From Candidatus Obscuribacterales bacterium (GTDB taxonomy: Bacteria > Cyanobacteriota > Vampirovibrionia > Obscuribacterales > Obscuribacteraceae), in NCBI GenBank assembly GCA_031292355.1, contig JARLHI010000009.1, positions 1-64,000 on the forward strand: a stretch of 64,000 nt of DNA, written 5' to 3'. Both the position numbers and the translations under genes were made by a program. Shown here in pieces: positions 42,813 to 52,444 of this stretch. The notes under the pieces were generated by a model, which was not told the origin of the DNA, did not search any database, and saw nothing but the letters and a program-made list of their open reading frames with translations. Each line of letters begins with the position of its first letter. The first letter of the stretch is position 1.

Positions 42813-43880
42813 ATGGCTAAGCGAAACAACAGCTTCAAGGCCGTCGTGGTCAAGGAGCATCCGGTACAGTCCATCCGGGAAGCCGGTCTTTACAAACTCA
42901 AACTGCCGGATGGTGCCAAAATCACCGCCGTCGCCAACTCCGTGTTTCCCCACCATGACGAGAGCTTCATCCAGCTGATCCTGCGCCACATCGCAGACCA
43001 GCAGCCTGATCTTCTCGTTATCCAGGGGTACATGTTCGACGAGAGCGCCTTTCAGCTTCTCGCCGACACGGCCAAAAACATCCTCCACAAGACACCCCGT
43101 ACGGAGGCTCTCACGCGTGCGCTGCAGCAGGGCCTTTTCGAAGGTCGTGTTCGTTCGCTCGCGCACGAGTGCAGCCAGTTCATCCGCCGATTCGCAGATG
43201 CCGCTCCCAACGCGACGGTTGTGTATCTGCCGGCATGGGCGAACATGGGGCTGTCGAGCGAACATGGCATCGTCGACTTCATCATCAACAAGAAGCAGTA
43301 TCTCGACAACTGGACGGATGGTCACCTGGAAGCTCCGGAGCGGCCGTCCAATCCTCTCGACACGCTGCCTTCGGATTTCGCGGAGCTCTTTGAGCTCAAT
43401 GGTGATCCGCAGATCCAGGTGCTGCCCTACGGCGCTGGATTGATGGTGAACGACGAGACGCTGTTTCTCGATGGTGCGTTCCGTCGTCGGCATGCCGGTG
43501 ACGCTTCGCTCATTCAGTGGCAGCAGATGGGCTATTCCATCGTGCAGAGCATCGACGGCAAAGCATCTTCTGCGTGGGCTACGACTCCCATTCATACGAT
43601 GCCCGAGCCGATTTACAAGAGCCACTGCGCTCACGAAATCGGCTACACCTGGGACCCGCGCAAGAACGGTCAGTACGGCGACTATCATCGTCGTTGCCCT
43701 GGCTTTTTCGCGGGTACCGTGTTCTTCAACAAGGTGTTCGGCAACACGATAGTTCCGGAGGCTGGTGCGGATGGGCGTCGTTCGATTTGGGTGCACGGCA
43801 AGACCTACACCGAGGAATCCCCCGGTATGGCTATCGCCACCACGCATATGGAACGGTACAAGGGTAAGTCGAAAGGCTGA
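42813..43880 (+). CDS. Degenerate metallophosphoesterase-like protein
   Basis: Encodes 355 residues; AAGGAGG precedes the ATG, 12 bp after the previous gene. The fold seems related to the first gene of the operon: ITAVANSVFPHHDESFIQL then QPDLLVIQGYMFD matches the first beta-alpha-beta of metallophosphoesterases, and the end GFFAGTVFFNKVFGNTIVP parallels GFLAAEVVNGQLMGNIVP in that protein. The metal ligands are lost: Asp of DxH is Asn42, the His is Val44, and GD reads GY. GNHE and HGHTH equivalents are not found. It is probably a non-catalytic partner, or a different enzyme built on the fold. No known family is recognised. Confidence 0.65.
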   Translation: MAKRNNSFKAVVVKEHPVQSIREAGLYKLKLPDGAKITAVANSVFPHHDESFIQLILRHIADQQPDLLVIQGYMFDESAFQLLADTAKNILHKTPRTEALTRALQQGLFEGRVRSLAHECSQFIRRFADAAPNATVVYLPAWANMGLSSEHGIVDFIINKKQYLDNWTDGHLEAPERPSNPLDTLPSDFAELFELNGDPQIQVLPYGAGLMVNDETLFLDGAFRRRHAGDASLIQWQQMGYSIVQSIDGKASSAWATTPIHTMPEPIYKSHCAHEIGYTWDPRKNGQYGDYHRRCPGFFAGTVFFNKVFGNTIVPEAGADGRRSIWVHGKTYTEESPGMAIATTHMERYKGKSKG

Positions 43881-43904
43881 CCTGCTCTGGGCTTCAACCT
43901 TGAG

Positions 43905-43973
43905 TAAAAGAGAATGAGCGGGTGTTTTGTCTGGCGATTTTCGTCAGCAGAATGCCCGCTTTTTTCTCTTTTA
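43905..43973 (+). terminator. Terminator of the three-gene operon
   Basis: A long imperfect stem: TAAAAGAGAA (43905-43914) and AGCGGG (43917-43922) pair with CCCGCT (43955-43960) and the T-rich TTTTTCTCTTTTA. An inner hairpin (CTGGCG-ATTTT-CGTCAG) fills the loop. Confidence 0.8.
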
Positions 43974-44223
43974 TTATTTACTATCTTATATAGTTATATA
44001 ATTTTATGCCACTGTAAGTAGTGTCATCGGTCGTTCTACTGATGCACCTGACAATTGATTGGGATCTATTATCGGACCCGGGTGTCAAAAAAAACCTTTG
44101 TGGCAACTGCAATTTAAGGCGTGAAAGCCGACTACTCCTGGTGATATATGTGTCAAAGTTGGGTAAAGTTACAAGAGCATAGATTGTAGCTATAGAATCA
44201 GTGACCTTGTATCGAGAATTTGA

Positions 44224-47064
44224 ATGTCGCTAAATGAATCGCCAAACCTTGAGCAATCTGCATTGCGATTGCCCACTCTCTCAATGACGCCTACGGCCGA
44301 TAAATTGAGAGAAGCGCTGCGATTGGCTTCCAACAACGTGCAAAACATAATTGAATTGCCCTGGAAATCCATCAATAGCCCTGTCAATTACATGATTAAA
44401 GTAAGTTGCCAGGTGAATGCTCAGGAGCCTGCCTGGATCTTGCATGTCGGCGGCGAAGCTGATGATGCGATCTTATGGAATTACAATACGGCTGATTGTC
44501 AAATGATTCATGGACTAATCACGGCCGAGGTTGATCGCGCAGCCTATGCAGCTGCTGGCTCAGCTCAATCATTGCCTGTCGGCTCACCTTCAATTCAAAA
44601 TACACAGCTTTCGCCACCACAATTCATCGAGCCAGCAGCGGCGCCGCCGCATGTGTCGAAGAGTGTTCAACAGCCCCCTGCGTCTCAAAGTCAGAACTCA
44701 GCCTATGACTGGGGCTCTGGTCAGTCTGCTTCGCAGCAGGGGCAGGATTGGAACTGGTCCTCTCCGTCGGCCGTTGCCAATGCGAACTGGAGTACAAGCA
44801 GTCACTCGCCTTTGGCTATGCCGCCTGAACCTATCGTTCCTATAAATGACCCGCAGGCTTTTTCACAATCTTGGGGGGCTCCTTCTCCGGCTATCAGTGC
44901 GCCTGATTCAGGTTTGCAGAGAACAACTAAGCCACCAGGCTCCGTCGCGCCCGAGGTGAAGCCGGCTGAGTCATCTATTTTTCTCTCCGGTCCTCTGGCT
45001 CAAGGAAATTATCAGGGCGGAAAAAATCCAGCATCGCAGACTCAGGGTTTGCCTCAGATGTCGTCTCTAGATCCTCTGACTCCAAGCCCGGCTGCAGCTC
45101 CTGCGTCTGCACCTGCACCGACTCCTGTTGGGCAAAATCCATTCGCTCCAATTGCTGCCCCGGTGCCTGAAGCGCCCGCGCAAGCTGCGTCTATTCCGTT
45201 GTCTGCTTCTGTACCGCTGGCTTCAAACACTGGAGTATTGCCATCGACTCCAGCTGAAAATCCCTCCTTACCCATCGGCGGGTTTGCACACAGCACGCCT
45301 TTTGCGATGAGTACCATCCCAACTGTTCCTCCTCCTGCCACTATAGATGGTGCCCTGCCTGGTCTTGCAACTTTAGAAGCAGTGCCAGTTCTCGATGCCG
45401 CAGTGGCTAAGGATGCTTCAGCTGCTCAAGCAGCGCCTGTAAGCGACGTTGGGGTAAGCGCCACGGTCTCAAGCGAAAGCGTTCAGCCACTGCCAGCAGT
45501 GCCATCGGGTAAAAAATTCTCCAGCACGTTGTCTGCTACTTTGCCGTTAAATGTGCAAGAAACAATGACTCCCGATGAGGAAAACCTCACAGCCCCTAGA
45601 CCAGACGCGGCCGACCTCTTGCCGGTGCCACCAGCTGAGGTGCCGCCTCCGTTAACGGAAATACCTGCAACTGAGCCTGCTACAAAAGCCTCGAATAGAA
45701 GGAAAGGACGTGGTTCTAAGCTTAACTTGCCAGCCATCAAAACAGCTGCCGAGACGGCTGATGTCATTGAGCAAGAAACAGTTGCAGGAGTGTCTGCAAC
45801 TCCAGAACCTGCTTCTGTAGCTGTTGTTGATTTAGCCGCACCGGATGTAGTGCCAGAACAGTCAATTGTTGCAAGTCCAAGTCTTCCTTCTATGGGTGAG
45901 CCCGCACTCACTCATTCAATTTCAGTACCTGTAAATGCCCCTAGTGTGAGTGCTGTGGCTGCTGTTACGCCTCCCTTTGATCCTGTGTCCTTATTTGAAG
46001 CAGAGCCTATCCCTGCGCCGTTGCCATTGGCTCCGCTCGCGCCACCAGCGTTCACATCTCCATTAAGCATTGATTTGTCTGCTATTCCGCCGCTGCCGGC
46101 AATTGCAGACTTTGCTGCCGCCCCCGTCGCTGAACCGGCCGCCGCCCCTGTTGCTGAACCGGCGACACCATCACTGCCACCATTCTCACAACCACCACTA
46201 CCACCACCATTTGTGGTGGAGTTCGATCCTGCTGATACCGCTGGTGCTCGACAAATTGCCGCGCGTGAGGAGGATGATGAACTGGATCCGACGGTGCCAT
46301 TGAACGTGGCCACAGGAAGCGATATAGAAAATTCCCGCTCATTGCATGAACCACCGATTGCGGTTGCTGATCTCGCCGCAGCCATGGAGCCGTCACCTTC
46401 TCCTTTGGTAAGCAATCAGCCGGTCGAGCCGTCGCCTTTAACGCCTGAAGTCTCTGCTATTTCAGCATCTGCACCAGTCGAGCAAAAACCGGTTACGGAG
46501 TCCGCTCCCAAGAGAGCTTTGCCACCACCAGCGCCATTCAACCGTGATGCAGTGGATGTCATCTTTAAACACTTAACAAATGAAGAAACGGGCTTCATCA
46601 CTAATTCGGCCTTTATGTTTTTTATTGTGCGTGAATTTTCGCGTTTTCAAAAAGCACAAACGCCAATTACTTTGATTGGCTTTGAGTTGGCTCTGCGAGC
46701 TCCTGACGGCGCCATGTATCCCGTCCATCTAGCAGCGCTGCGCGAATGTGGTCGTCGCTTCTTTTCTGTGATGAGACCGCTTGACTGGCTCGCGCACTAC
46801 AGCGATGAAGAATATGCATTGCTGTTGCCGCACACGAACATTCGCGAAGCGATTTTGCTTGTCAAAGATCTTTATACAGTTTTGAATCAAGGTCCTCTTT
46901 TGCCGGGCATGGAAGATGCGCAGGTTGTTATGCACTGCGGAATCGCCAGTATTCCCGAGGATTGTCAACACCCTGGAATCTTGATTGCCGCAGCTTACGA
47001 AGCGAAAAATGAGGCCAAAAGAGCAAATCTGGCATTGCAACTTTTTAGAGATATGCCTGCTTAA
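44224..47064 (+). CDS. Degenerate GGDEF protein with long Pro/Ala-rich linker
   Basis: Encodes 946 residues. Residues 1-105 form a small folded domain (REALRLASNNVQNIIELPWK, AWILHVGGEADDAILWNY). About residues 110-770 are low complexity, rich in Pro, Ala, Ser and Gln (repeats such as AAPVAEPA). The last 170 residues look like a GGDEF (diguanylate cyclase) fold: DVIFKHLTNEETGF, ITLIGFELAL, then YSDEEYALLLPHTN where GGDEF should be (Ser860-Asp-Glu-Glu-Tyr864), and CGIASIP near the end. Loss of the Gly-Gly pair suggests it no longer makes cyclic di-GMP and may bind nucleotide or signal. No membrane segment is seen. Ribosome site weak. Confidence 0.75.
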   Translation: MSLNESPNLEQSALRLPTLSMTPTADKLREALRLASNNVQNIIELPWKSINSPVNYMIKVSCQVNAQEPAWILHVGGEADDAILWNYNTADCQMIHGLITAEVDRAAYAAAGSAQSLPVGSPSIQNTQLSPPQFIEPAAAPPHVSKSVQQPPASQSQNSAYDWGSGQSASQQGQDWNWSSPSAVANANWSTSSHSPLAMPPEPIVPINDPQAFSQSWGAPSPAISAPDSGLQRTTKPPGSVAPEVKPAESSIFLSGPLAQGNYQGGKNPASQTQGLPQMSSLDPLTPSPAAAPASAPAPTPVGQNPFAPIAAPVPEAPAQAASIPLSASVPLASNTGVLPSTPAENPSLPIGGFAHSTPFAMSTIPTVPPPATIDGALPGLATLEAVPVLDAAVAKDASAAQAAPVSDVGVSATVSSESVQPLPAVPSGKKFSSTLSATLPLNVQETMTPDEENLTAPRPDAADLLPVPPAEVPPPLTEIPATEPATKASNRRKGRGSKLNLPAIKTAAETADVIEQETVAGVSATPEPASVAVVDLAAPDVVPEQSIVASPSLPSMGEPALTHSISVPVNAPSVSAVAAVTPPFDPVSLFEAEPIPAPLPLAPLAPPAFTSPLSIDLSAIPPLPAIADFAAAPVAEPAAAPVAEPATPSLPPFSQPPLPPPFVVEFDPADTAGARQIAAREEDDELDPTVPLNVATGSDIENSRSLHEPPIAVADLAAAMEPSPSPLVSNQPVEPSPLTPEVSAISASAPVEQKPVTESAPKRALPPPAPFNRDAVDVIFKHLTNEETGFITNSAFMFFIVREFSRFQKAQTPITLIGFELALRAPDGAMYPVHLAALRECGRRFFSVMRPLDWLAHYSDEEYALLLPHTNIREAILLVKDLYTVLNQGPLLPGMEDAQVVMHCGIASIPEDCQHPGILIAAAYEAKNEAKRANLALQLFRDMPA

Positions 47065-47263
47065 TTGCGATTTCGACTGTATTGTTTGCATTTGGTCGTC
47101 TGGTGACCGGTCATAAGCTGTATTGGCCAAGAGGCTAGAGCCTGTCGTTCATTTCCTTCATTTCCTTCATTCACGCAAACCCCACAACTTATCGTTAAAA
47201 CATACGTATAATACCTGTGGCTGCATGAGGTGACATGTCATTACGCGTCCTGATAGATTTAGA

Positions 47264-48616
47264 TTGAGTAGAAAAAACGTTGCTGTGACCTTAACTTGTC
47301 TGAGCGCCACTTTAATTTTGACTGCTTGTGAAGGTGGCAAAAGTGAAGTAGCTGATCCTTCCGGCAAGAATGGTTCTAAGACTTACTCATTCGATGTGAA
47401 TGAACATGCCTCGGACAGACGTGGTGCCAAAGTCGCAAGTGAGAATATTGTCGAGCTGGATAGCGACGCTCAGAAGCTAGCTGATCTGCAGGCCGGTGAT
47501 GCCGCATTTCGATTATTGAATATATCAGTGAAAACGACTGGCGAAGTACTTGCTAATGCCAATTTGATGACGCACGTTACAACTCCTGTAACAGGCCGTA
47601 TCACTCAAATATTTGTCAGCATCGGTGACCATATCGCCGATGGAAAGCGCTTGTTGGAAATTCGCAGCACGGACATTGAGCAAGCAGAAGCAGATTTGCT
47701 GCAAAACGAAAATCAAGTCACTGCCGACTTGAAGCGCGATCTTTTGCAAGTGGACACTGACCTTGCCACTTCACAGGCGCAAGTGAAATTATCCGAAAGT
47801 ACATTCAATCGTATGAAAAATCTGGTTGACGAAAAAATCGCATCCCGAGCCGATTTTGAGGCTGCTCGAACGGGTTACGAAAAGGATAAAATTACAGTGG
47901 ATGCTTTACAGCGCAAACGTGACGCCACCATTTCGCTAGCCAAAGAACGACTGAAACTATTGACAGAACCGAGCAAATCAAAGTTGCGATTGCTTGGTAT
48001 CACAGACAGTGACATCGCTCAGGTCATGAAAACTCATGAAGTTGATCCTCTGTTGCCAGTTCTTGCTCCAGAAGCTGGTGTTATAAGTGAAAGGCTGGTC
48101 AACGTTGGTGAGCTTGTTGATCCCACCAAGCCTTTAATTACCATCGGTGACTATCACAACGTGTGGATTAAAGCAGATGTCTATGAAAAAGATCTCGCTA
48201 AAGTTCGGGAAGGGCAGCCAATTGAATTGGAGTTAGACAGTTTTCCAGGCGAAAAGTTTGCCGGTAAATTAGATTATGTCTCATCATCCTTGGACGCCGA
48301 TAATCGCACCTTGACGGTTCGCGCTCAAGTACCTAACCCGAGCGGAAAGCTTAAACCGAAAATGTTTGCGCGGATGAAAATTCTAGTTGGCGAACATCGA
48401 GTTTTGACCATTCCGAAAAGTGCTGTTCAAGACGCAGGCACTGAGAAGGTTGTCTATATACCGGCTGGACAAAACAAATTTATAGAACGACAGGTGAAGC
48501 TTGGTGATGAATCAGGCGATAACATCGAGGTTCTGCAGGGACTGAAACCGGGCGACCGTGTAGTCACAAAAGGTAGTTTTGAACTACGTTCGGAATCAAT
48601 GCACCAAACAAGCTAA
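47264..48616 (+). CDS. RND efflux periplasmic adaptor, CzcB/CusB-like lipoprotein
   Basis: Encodes 450 residues from TTG 47264. This start is needed for the lipoprotein signal SRKNVAVTLTCLSATLILTAC (lipobox LTAC). The barrel-sandwich and hairpin domains follow: VTTPVTGRITQIFVSIGDHI, a long coiled-coil hairpin (EQAEADLLQNENQV to AKERLKLL), then LAPEAGVISERLVNVGELV and the beta-barrel with NVWIKADVYEKDLAKV. This is the membrane-fusion adaptor linking the RND pump to an outer-membrane channel. It is followed 18 bp later by the pump gene. A TATAAT-like -10 lies at 47207-47212 with a poor -35. Confidence 0.88.
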   Translation: MSRKNVAVTLTCLSATLILTACEGGKSEVADPSGKNGSKTYSFDVNEHASDRRGAKVASENIVELDSDAQKLADLQAGDAAFRLLNISVKTTGEVLANANLMTHVTTPVTGRITQIFVSIGDHIADGKRLLEIRSTDIEQAEADLLQNENQVTADLKRDLLQVDTDLATSQAQVKLSESTFNRMKNLVDEKIASRADFEAARTGYEKDKITVDALQRKRDATISLAKERLKLLTEPSKSKLRLLGITDSDIAQVMKTHEVDPLLPVLAPEAGVISERLVNVGELVDPTKPLITIGDYHNVWIKADVYEKDLAKVREGQPIELELDSFPGEKFAGKLDYVSSSLDADNRTLTVRAQVPNPSGKLKPKMFARMKILVGEHRVLTIPKSAVQDAGTEKVVYIPAGQNKFIERQVKLGDESGDNIEVLQGLKPGDRVVTKGSFELRSESMHQTS

Positions 48617-48634
48617 CAGCAAGGGAAAAGGATC

Positions 48635-51600
48635 GTGTTACTAGATTTTGTTCTTCGCAAGAGAGCTCTTGTTGTAGCACTCACGTTAGTACTCCTTGCG
48701 CTGGGAATTCACTCCTATCTTGCTCTGCCTCTAGAAGCGTATCCTGACGTTGCCAACTTGCAAGTGCGCGTGATCACATTGATTCCGGGTAAAGCGGCTG
48801 AAGAAATGGAACGTCTGGTGACGATCCCGCTCGAGAAAGAATTGAACGGATTGCCTCACTCGGAAGCGCCGCGTTCAGTTTCTTTGTTTGGTCTATCAGT
48901 AATTACCGTTGTTTTCGATGATGAAGTCGACCCTTACAGTGCTCGCCAGCAAGTGCTCGAAAAGATCAGCCAGGCTGATGTTCCATCCAATGTGACGCCT
49001 CAATTAGACCCCAACGCGAGCCCTGTAGGCGAAGTCTATCGATACACACTTGGTGGTAAACACTGGTCGCCAATGGCCAAAAAAGAGTGGCAGGACTGGG
49101 TTCTCGATCGTAAATTTAAATCAGTGCAGGGTGTTGTCGATGTCACCGGATATGGTGGTCCGACTAAGACCTTTCAAGTTGAACTTGATCCAGACAGACT
49201 TCGTGCCCTCGGTCTGACTCAGGCCCAAGTTAGCAGCGCCATTGCCTCTTCGAATGGATCAACTGGTGGCAGTTTTATTGTTCAAAACGACCAGGATTAT
49301 ATGGTGCGTGGTCTGGGTCTTTTGACCTCAGTCGCTGACATCAATAATGTGGTTGTTTCGTCTTCTAAAGAAGGTACGCCGATCCTGGTCAAGGATGTCG
49401 CTTTTGTGTCCATAGGTCCGGCTGTTCGCAAAGGGCAAGTTGGCATGAACGAAGACGACGACGTTGTGGAAGGAATTGTTTTGATGAGACGTGGAGAGAA
49501 TCCTTCTCAAGTCGTAGATAATTTGAAAGCGGCATGGCCAGATATTCAGCAGTCATTGCCTGATGGCATGCAAATGGAGCCACTCTACGACCGCGTCAAA
49601 TTAGTACGCAAGACGATGAACACCATCGGTCATAACGTTACCGAAGGCATCGTTCTTGTCGTTGTGATGTTGATGTTGTTCATGTTCCAGGTGCGCTCTG
49701 CCCTCATTTGCGCCACTGTTATACCGCTCGCTCTATCAACCGCTTTCATCCTCTTGAACGTGTTCCATGTGCCGGGAAATTTGTTGTCTTTGGGTGCAAT
49801 CGACTTTGGGATCATTGTCGACGGCGCAATCGTTATGGTGGAGAATATCGTTCGCCACCTTGCTCACCTTTCGCATGAAAAGAAAAAACCTACGCACGCC
49901 GAGATCATCAACAGTATTACCTTTGCCGCTAAAGAAGTAGCGCGTCCGATTTTATTTGCCACGACCATCATTATCTGTACGTTTCTGCCAATTTTGACTT
50001 TTGAAAAAGTTGAAGGTAAATTGTTCCGTCCGTTAGCTGTGACGATGAACTTCAACTTGATTGGTGCCGTTCTGGCATCGATGACTATCATCCCAGTTAT
50101 GTGCGCTATTGTTTTTGGTTGGCGTGCACCGGTTGAACGCGTCAGCCCCTTGATGAAGTGGGCGGAAGCCTGTTATGAACCGGTGCTACGATGGTCAATG
50201 AAGAATCGCTTCAAAGTCATCGCTATCGCCCTGTCTGCCATCATTGCTTCGTTTATGGTGGCACCGTTTTTGGGTTCCGAATTCATTCCTGAATTGGAAG
50301 AAGGCAATATCTGGTTGCGTGTCACAGTTCTGCCAAATAGCGTCTCTCTGGATAAGTCGGTGGAGATCGCGCGTGAGATTCGAAAAGTGCTGCGCACCTA
50401 TCCCGAAGTAACAAATGTTGTCTCTCAAATTGGTACTCCAGACGATGGTACCGATCCAAATAACTACAGCAACATCGAGGTGTTCGTCGATCTGCATCCG
50501 CAAGAAGAATGGACTCGTTTCAAAACAAAGCAAGACCTTGTTACGGCGATGAATAAAGAGTTGACCGGTGAAATGCCAGGTCTGCTCTACAACTTTTCGC
50601 AGTACATCAAAGACAATATGGACGAGGCGATCGCCGGTGTTAAGGGCGAACTGGGGATCAAAATCTACGGTCATGATCTTCAGCAATTGTCGACAATAGG
50701 CACGCAGGTCAAGCAAATCGTCGAGAAGGTACCAGGAATTGTTGACGTAGCCAACGATCAGCTACTTGGTCAGCCTCAATTGCTGGTGAGTATAGATCGT
50801 GAAAGAGCGGCACGCTACGGCATCAATACTCAAGATATTCTTGACGTTGTTGAAACGTCAGTCGGCGGAAAGCAGATCACTGAACTGATTGAGGGCGAAA
50901 GAAGATTTGCCGTCATGTTGCGTTTCGAGAAGGGGTATCGCAACGAAGCCTCTGATCTGGGCAATATCCAGGTGGCCACCCCCTCTGGTAATCGCATCCC
51001 ACTGCAGCAGCTGGCATCGATTACAGAAGCTCACGGAGCGTCAGTTATTCTCAGAGAGAAGAACGAGCGCCGAGTTGCAGTCAAGGCAAATATTCGCGGA
51101 CGCGATTTGATGTCTGCTGTAAAAGAAGCTCAAAAATTGGTCAAAGAAAAGGTCAAGTTCCCCGAGGGCTATAAAATCGTGTGGGGCGGTCAGTTTGAGC
51201 GCGCTGAACATGCTATGGGGCGTTTGGCATTGATTGTTCCTTTGACCCTTGGTCTGATTTTTATATTGCTATATGCAGCGACGGGTTCAGCCAATATTGC
51301 GCTGCTTGTGATGCTAACTGTTCCTTTGGCAATTCCCGGAGCCATTTTTGCGCTCTATTTCACTCACACTCACTTCAGCATCTCAGCTGGAGTAGGAATG
51401 ATCGCCTTATTTGGTGTCGCAACACAAAACGGGGTTATTCTCGTTTCGCTGGTGAAATACTTGGTGGCAGACGGTTACACTTTGCAGGAGTCTATATTCA
51501 GGTCGGCACTGGTGCGATTCAAACCGGCATTGATGACCACAGCAGTAGCTATGGCTGGTTTGATTCCAGCAGCAATTTCTAACGGCATTGGGTCGCAGAG

Positions 51601-51763
51601 TCAAAAACCTTTTGCTATCGTCATAGTTGGCGGTTTGATACCGGCTATCTTCTTGTCACTAATGGTTTTACCAGCGATGTACGAATGGTTTGATAAGGCA
51701 TTTTCGAGAGATGATTTTGCCGAGCCGGAAGATCCCGAAGAGCCTGGCGCAGAACCGTATTAG
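48635..51763 (+). CDS. czcA: Heavy-metal RND efflux pump, CzcA/CusA family
   Basis: Encodes 1042 residues from GTG 48635, with AAAAGGA before it. The heavy-metal RND signature DFGIIVDGAIVMVEN is at about residues 390-404, in the fourth transmembrane helix, matching the divalent-cation branch (Zn, Co, Cd, Ni). Two repeats of one helix, a large periplasmic porter domain and five to six further helices are visible. The proton-driven trimer exports metal ions from the periplasm or cytoplasm. It follows the adaptor gene directly. No outer-membrane channel gene (CzcC-like) lies in the window, so one must be shared from elsewhere. Metal specificity cannot be fixed by eye. Confidence 0.92.
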   Translation: MLLDFVLRKRALVVALTLVLLALGIHSYLALPLEAYPDVANLQVRVITLIPGKAAEEMERLVTIPLEKELNGLPHSEAPRSVSLFGLSVITVVFDDEVDPYSARQQVLEKISQADVPSNVTPQLDPNASPVGEVYRYTLGGKHWSPMAKKEWQDWVLDRKFKSVQGVVDVTGYGGPTKTFQVELDPDRLRALGLTQAQVSSAIASSNGSTGGSFIVQNDQDYMVRGLGLLTSVADINNVVVSSSKEGTPILVKDVAFVSIGPAVRKGQVGMNEDDDVVEGIVLMRRGENPSQVVDNLKAAWPDIQQSLPDGMQMEPLYDRVKLVRKTMNTIGHNVTEGIVLVVVMLMLFMFQVRSALICATVIPLALSTAFILLNVFHVPGNLLSLGAIDFGIIVDGAIVMVENIVRHLAHLSHEKKKPTHAEIINSITFAAKEVARPILFATTIIICTFLPILTFEKVEGKLFRPLAVTMNFNLIGAVLASMTIIPVMCAIVFGWRAPVERVSPLMKWAEACYEPVLRWSMKNRFKVIAIALSAIIASFMVAPFLGSEFIPELEEGNIWLRVTVLPNSVSLDKSVEIAREIRKVLRTYPEVTNVVSQIGTPDDGTDPNNYSNIEVFVDLHPQEEWTRFKTKQDLVTAMNKELTGEMPGLLYNFSQYIKDNMDEAIAGVKGELGIKIYGHDLQQLSTIGTQVKQIVEKVPGIVDVANDQLLGQPQLLVSIDRERAARYGINTQDILDVVETSVGGKQITELIEGERRFAVMLRFEKGYRNEASDLGNIQVATPSGNRIPLQQLASITEAHGASVILREKNERRVAVKANIRGRDLMSAVKEAQKLVKEKVKFPEGYKIVWGGQFERAEHAMGRLALIVPLTLGLIFILLYAATGSANIALLVMLTVPLAIPGAIFALYFTHTHFSISAGVGMIALFGVATQNGVILVSLVKYLVADGYTLQESIFRSALVRFKPALMTTAVAMAGLIPAAISNGIGSQSQKPFAIVIVGGLIPAIFLSLMVLPAMYEWFDKAFSRDDFAEPEDPEEPGAEPY

Positions 51764-51877
51764 TAACCTGTTTTGCCGATGACTGTGCGGATAACTTTAC
51801 CTAAAATGATATTTCAAAAAGAGGAGGCACATGAGTCTCGTGACACCATTGACCTCCACTTTTGCCTATTCTTGCAC

Positions 51878-52363
51878 TTAGCGCTTTGCAGGTAACGTCA
51901 AATAAATGGCGTACCAATCGGTTGCGATCGCTCGTTGCGCTTCCTGTAGAGTCATACGGCCATTGCATACCTGCCGATGAAGGTAGTTTTCCACCCGGTC
52001 TTTTTCGTGGGCGCCAGGGCGTGGTTCGTATGGTTCAGGCCAGAGATTGCTTGGCGAATTCGAACCGCCAAGCTCCAGTGAGATGAAGTGATCGAGTTCG
52101 TGCTGTTTTGAAACATTCGCGGTCTTGTAATTTCTGTAAACCTGATCTCGCTCTGATTCACTCACGCTACGTACACGCTGTGTGTAGTAGGGCGTGCACA
52201 CGTCAGCCGCTGTCACTCCGGCGATGACGTCACCAGGGGTAAGCATAGGGTCTGGGTACAACGATGCATCGCCTACATGATTGGAGTGATGGGAGTTGTA
52301 CCAGAAATAGCCGAGCAGCAACACGAAGACAAGGAGGCCTAGCACTAGGAGTTTATTTCGCAT
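51878..52363 (-). CDS. Membrane-anchored HNH-like protein
   Basis: The start at ATG 52363 gives 161 residues. A signal anchor (MRNKLLVLGLLVFVLLLGYFWY) is followed by a domain with ELDHFISLELGGSNSPSNLW, the D-H then N pattern of an HNH-type nuclease fold. A well conserved ending then reads KDRVENYLHRQVCNGRMTLQ and AQRAIATDW. Proteins with this ending are common small exported proteins in Proteobacteria, often annotated as HNH endonuclease-like; whether they cut DNA is not established. It is located outside the cytoplasmic membrane by its anchor. Confidence 0.75.
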   Translation of the reverse strand: MRNKLLVLGLLVFVLLLGYFWYNSHHSNHVGDASLYPDPMLTPGDVIAGVTAADVCTPYYTQRVRSVSESERDQVYRNYKTANVSKQHELDHFISLELGGSNSPSNLWPEPYEPRPGAHEKDRVENYLHRQVCNGRMTLQEAQRAIATDWYAIYLTLPAKR

Positions 52364-52444
52364 GGTCGGAGACCTTTCGCGTGAGTTGCGACTTGGCACT
52401 GTATTTAGTGCCAGGTGCAAACAGATGAACTGGGTATGGCTACG

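Noticed and set aside
41985..43847. 620-residue open frame on the minus strand across two operon genes
   Set aside because: It is antisense to two genes that have strong ribosome sites and protein-like motifs. The long opening comes from codon bias that avoids TTA, CTA and TCA in the plus-strand genes.
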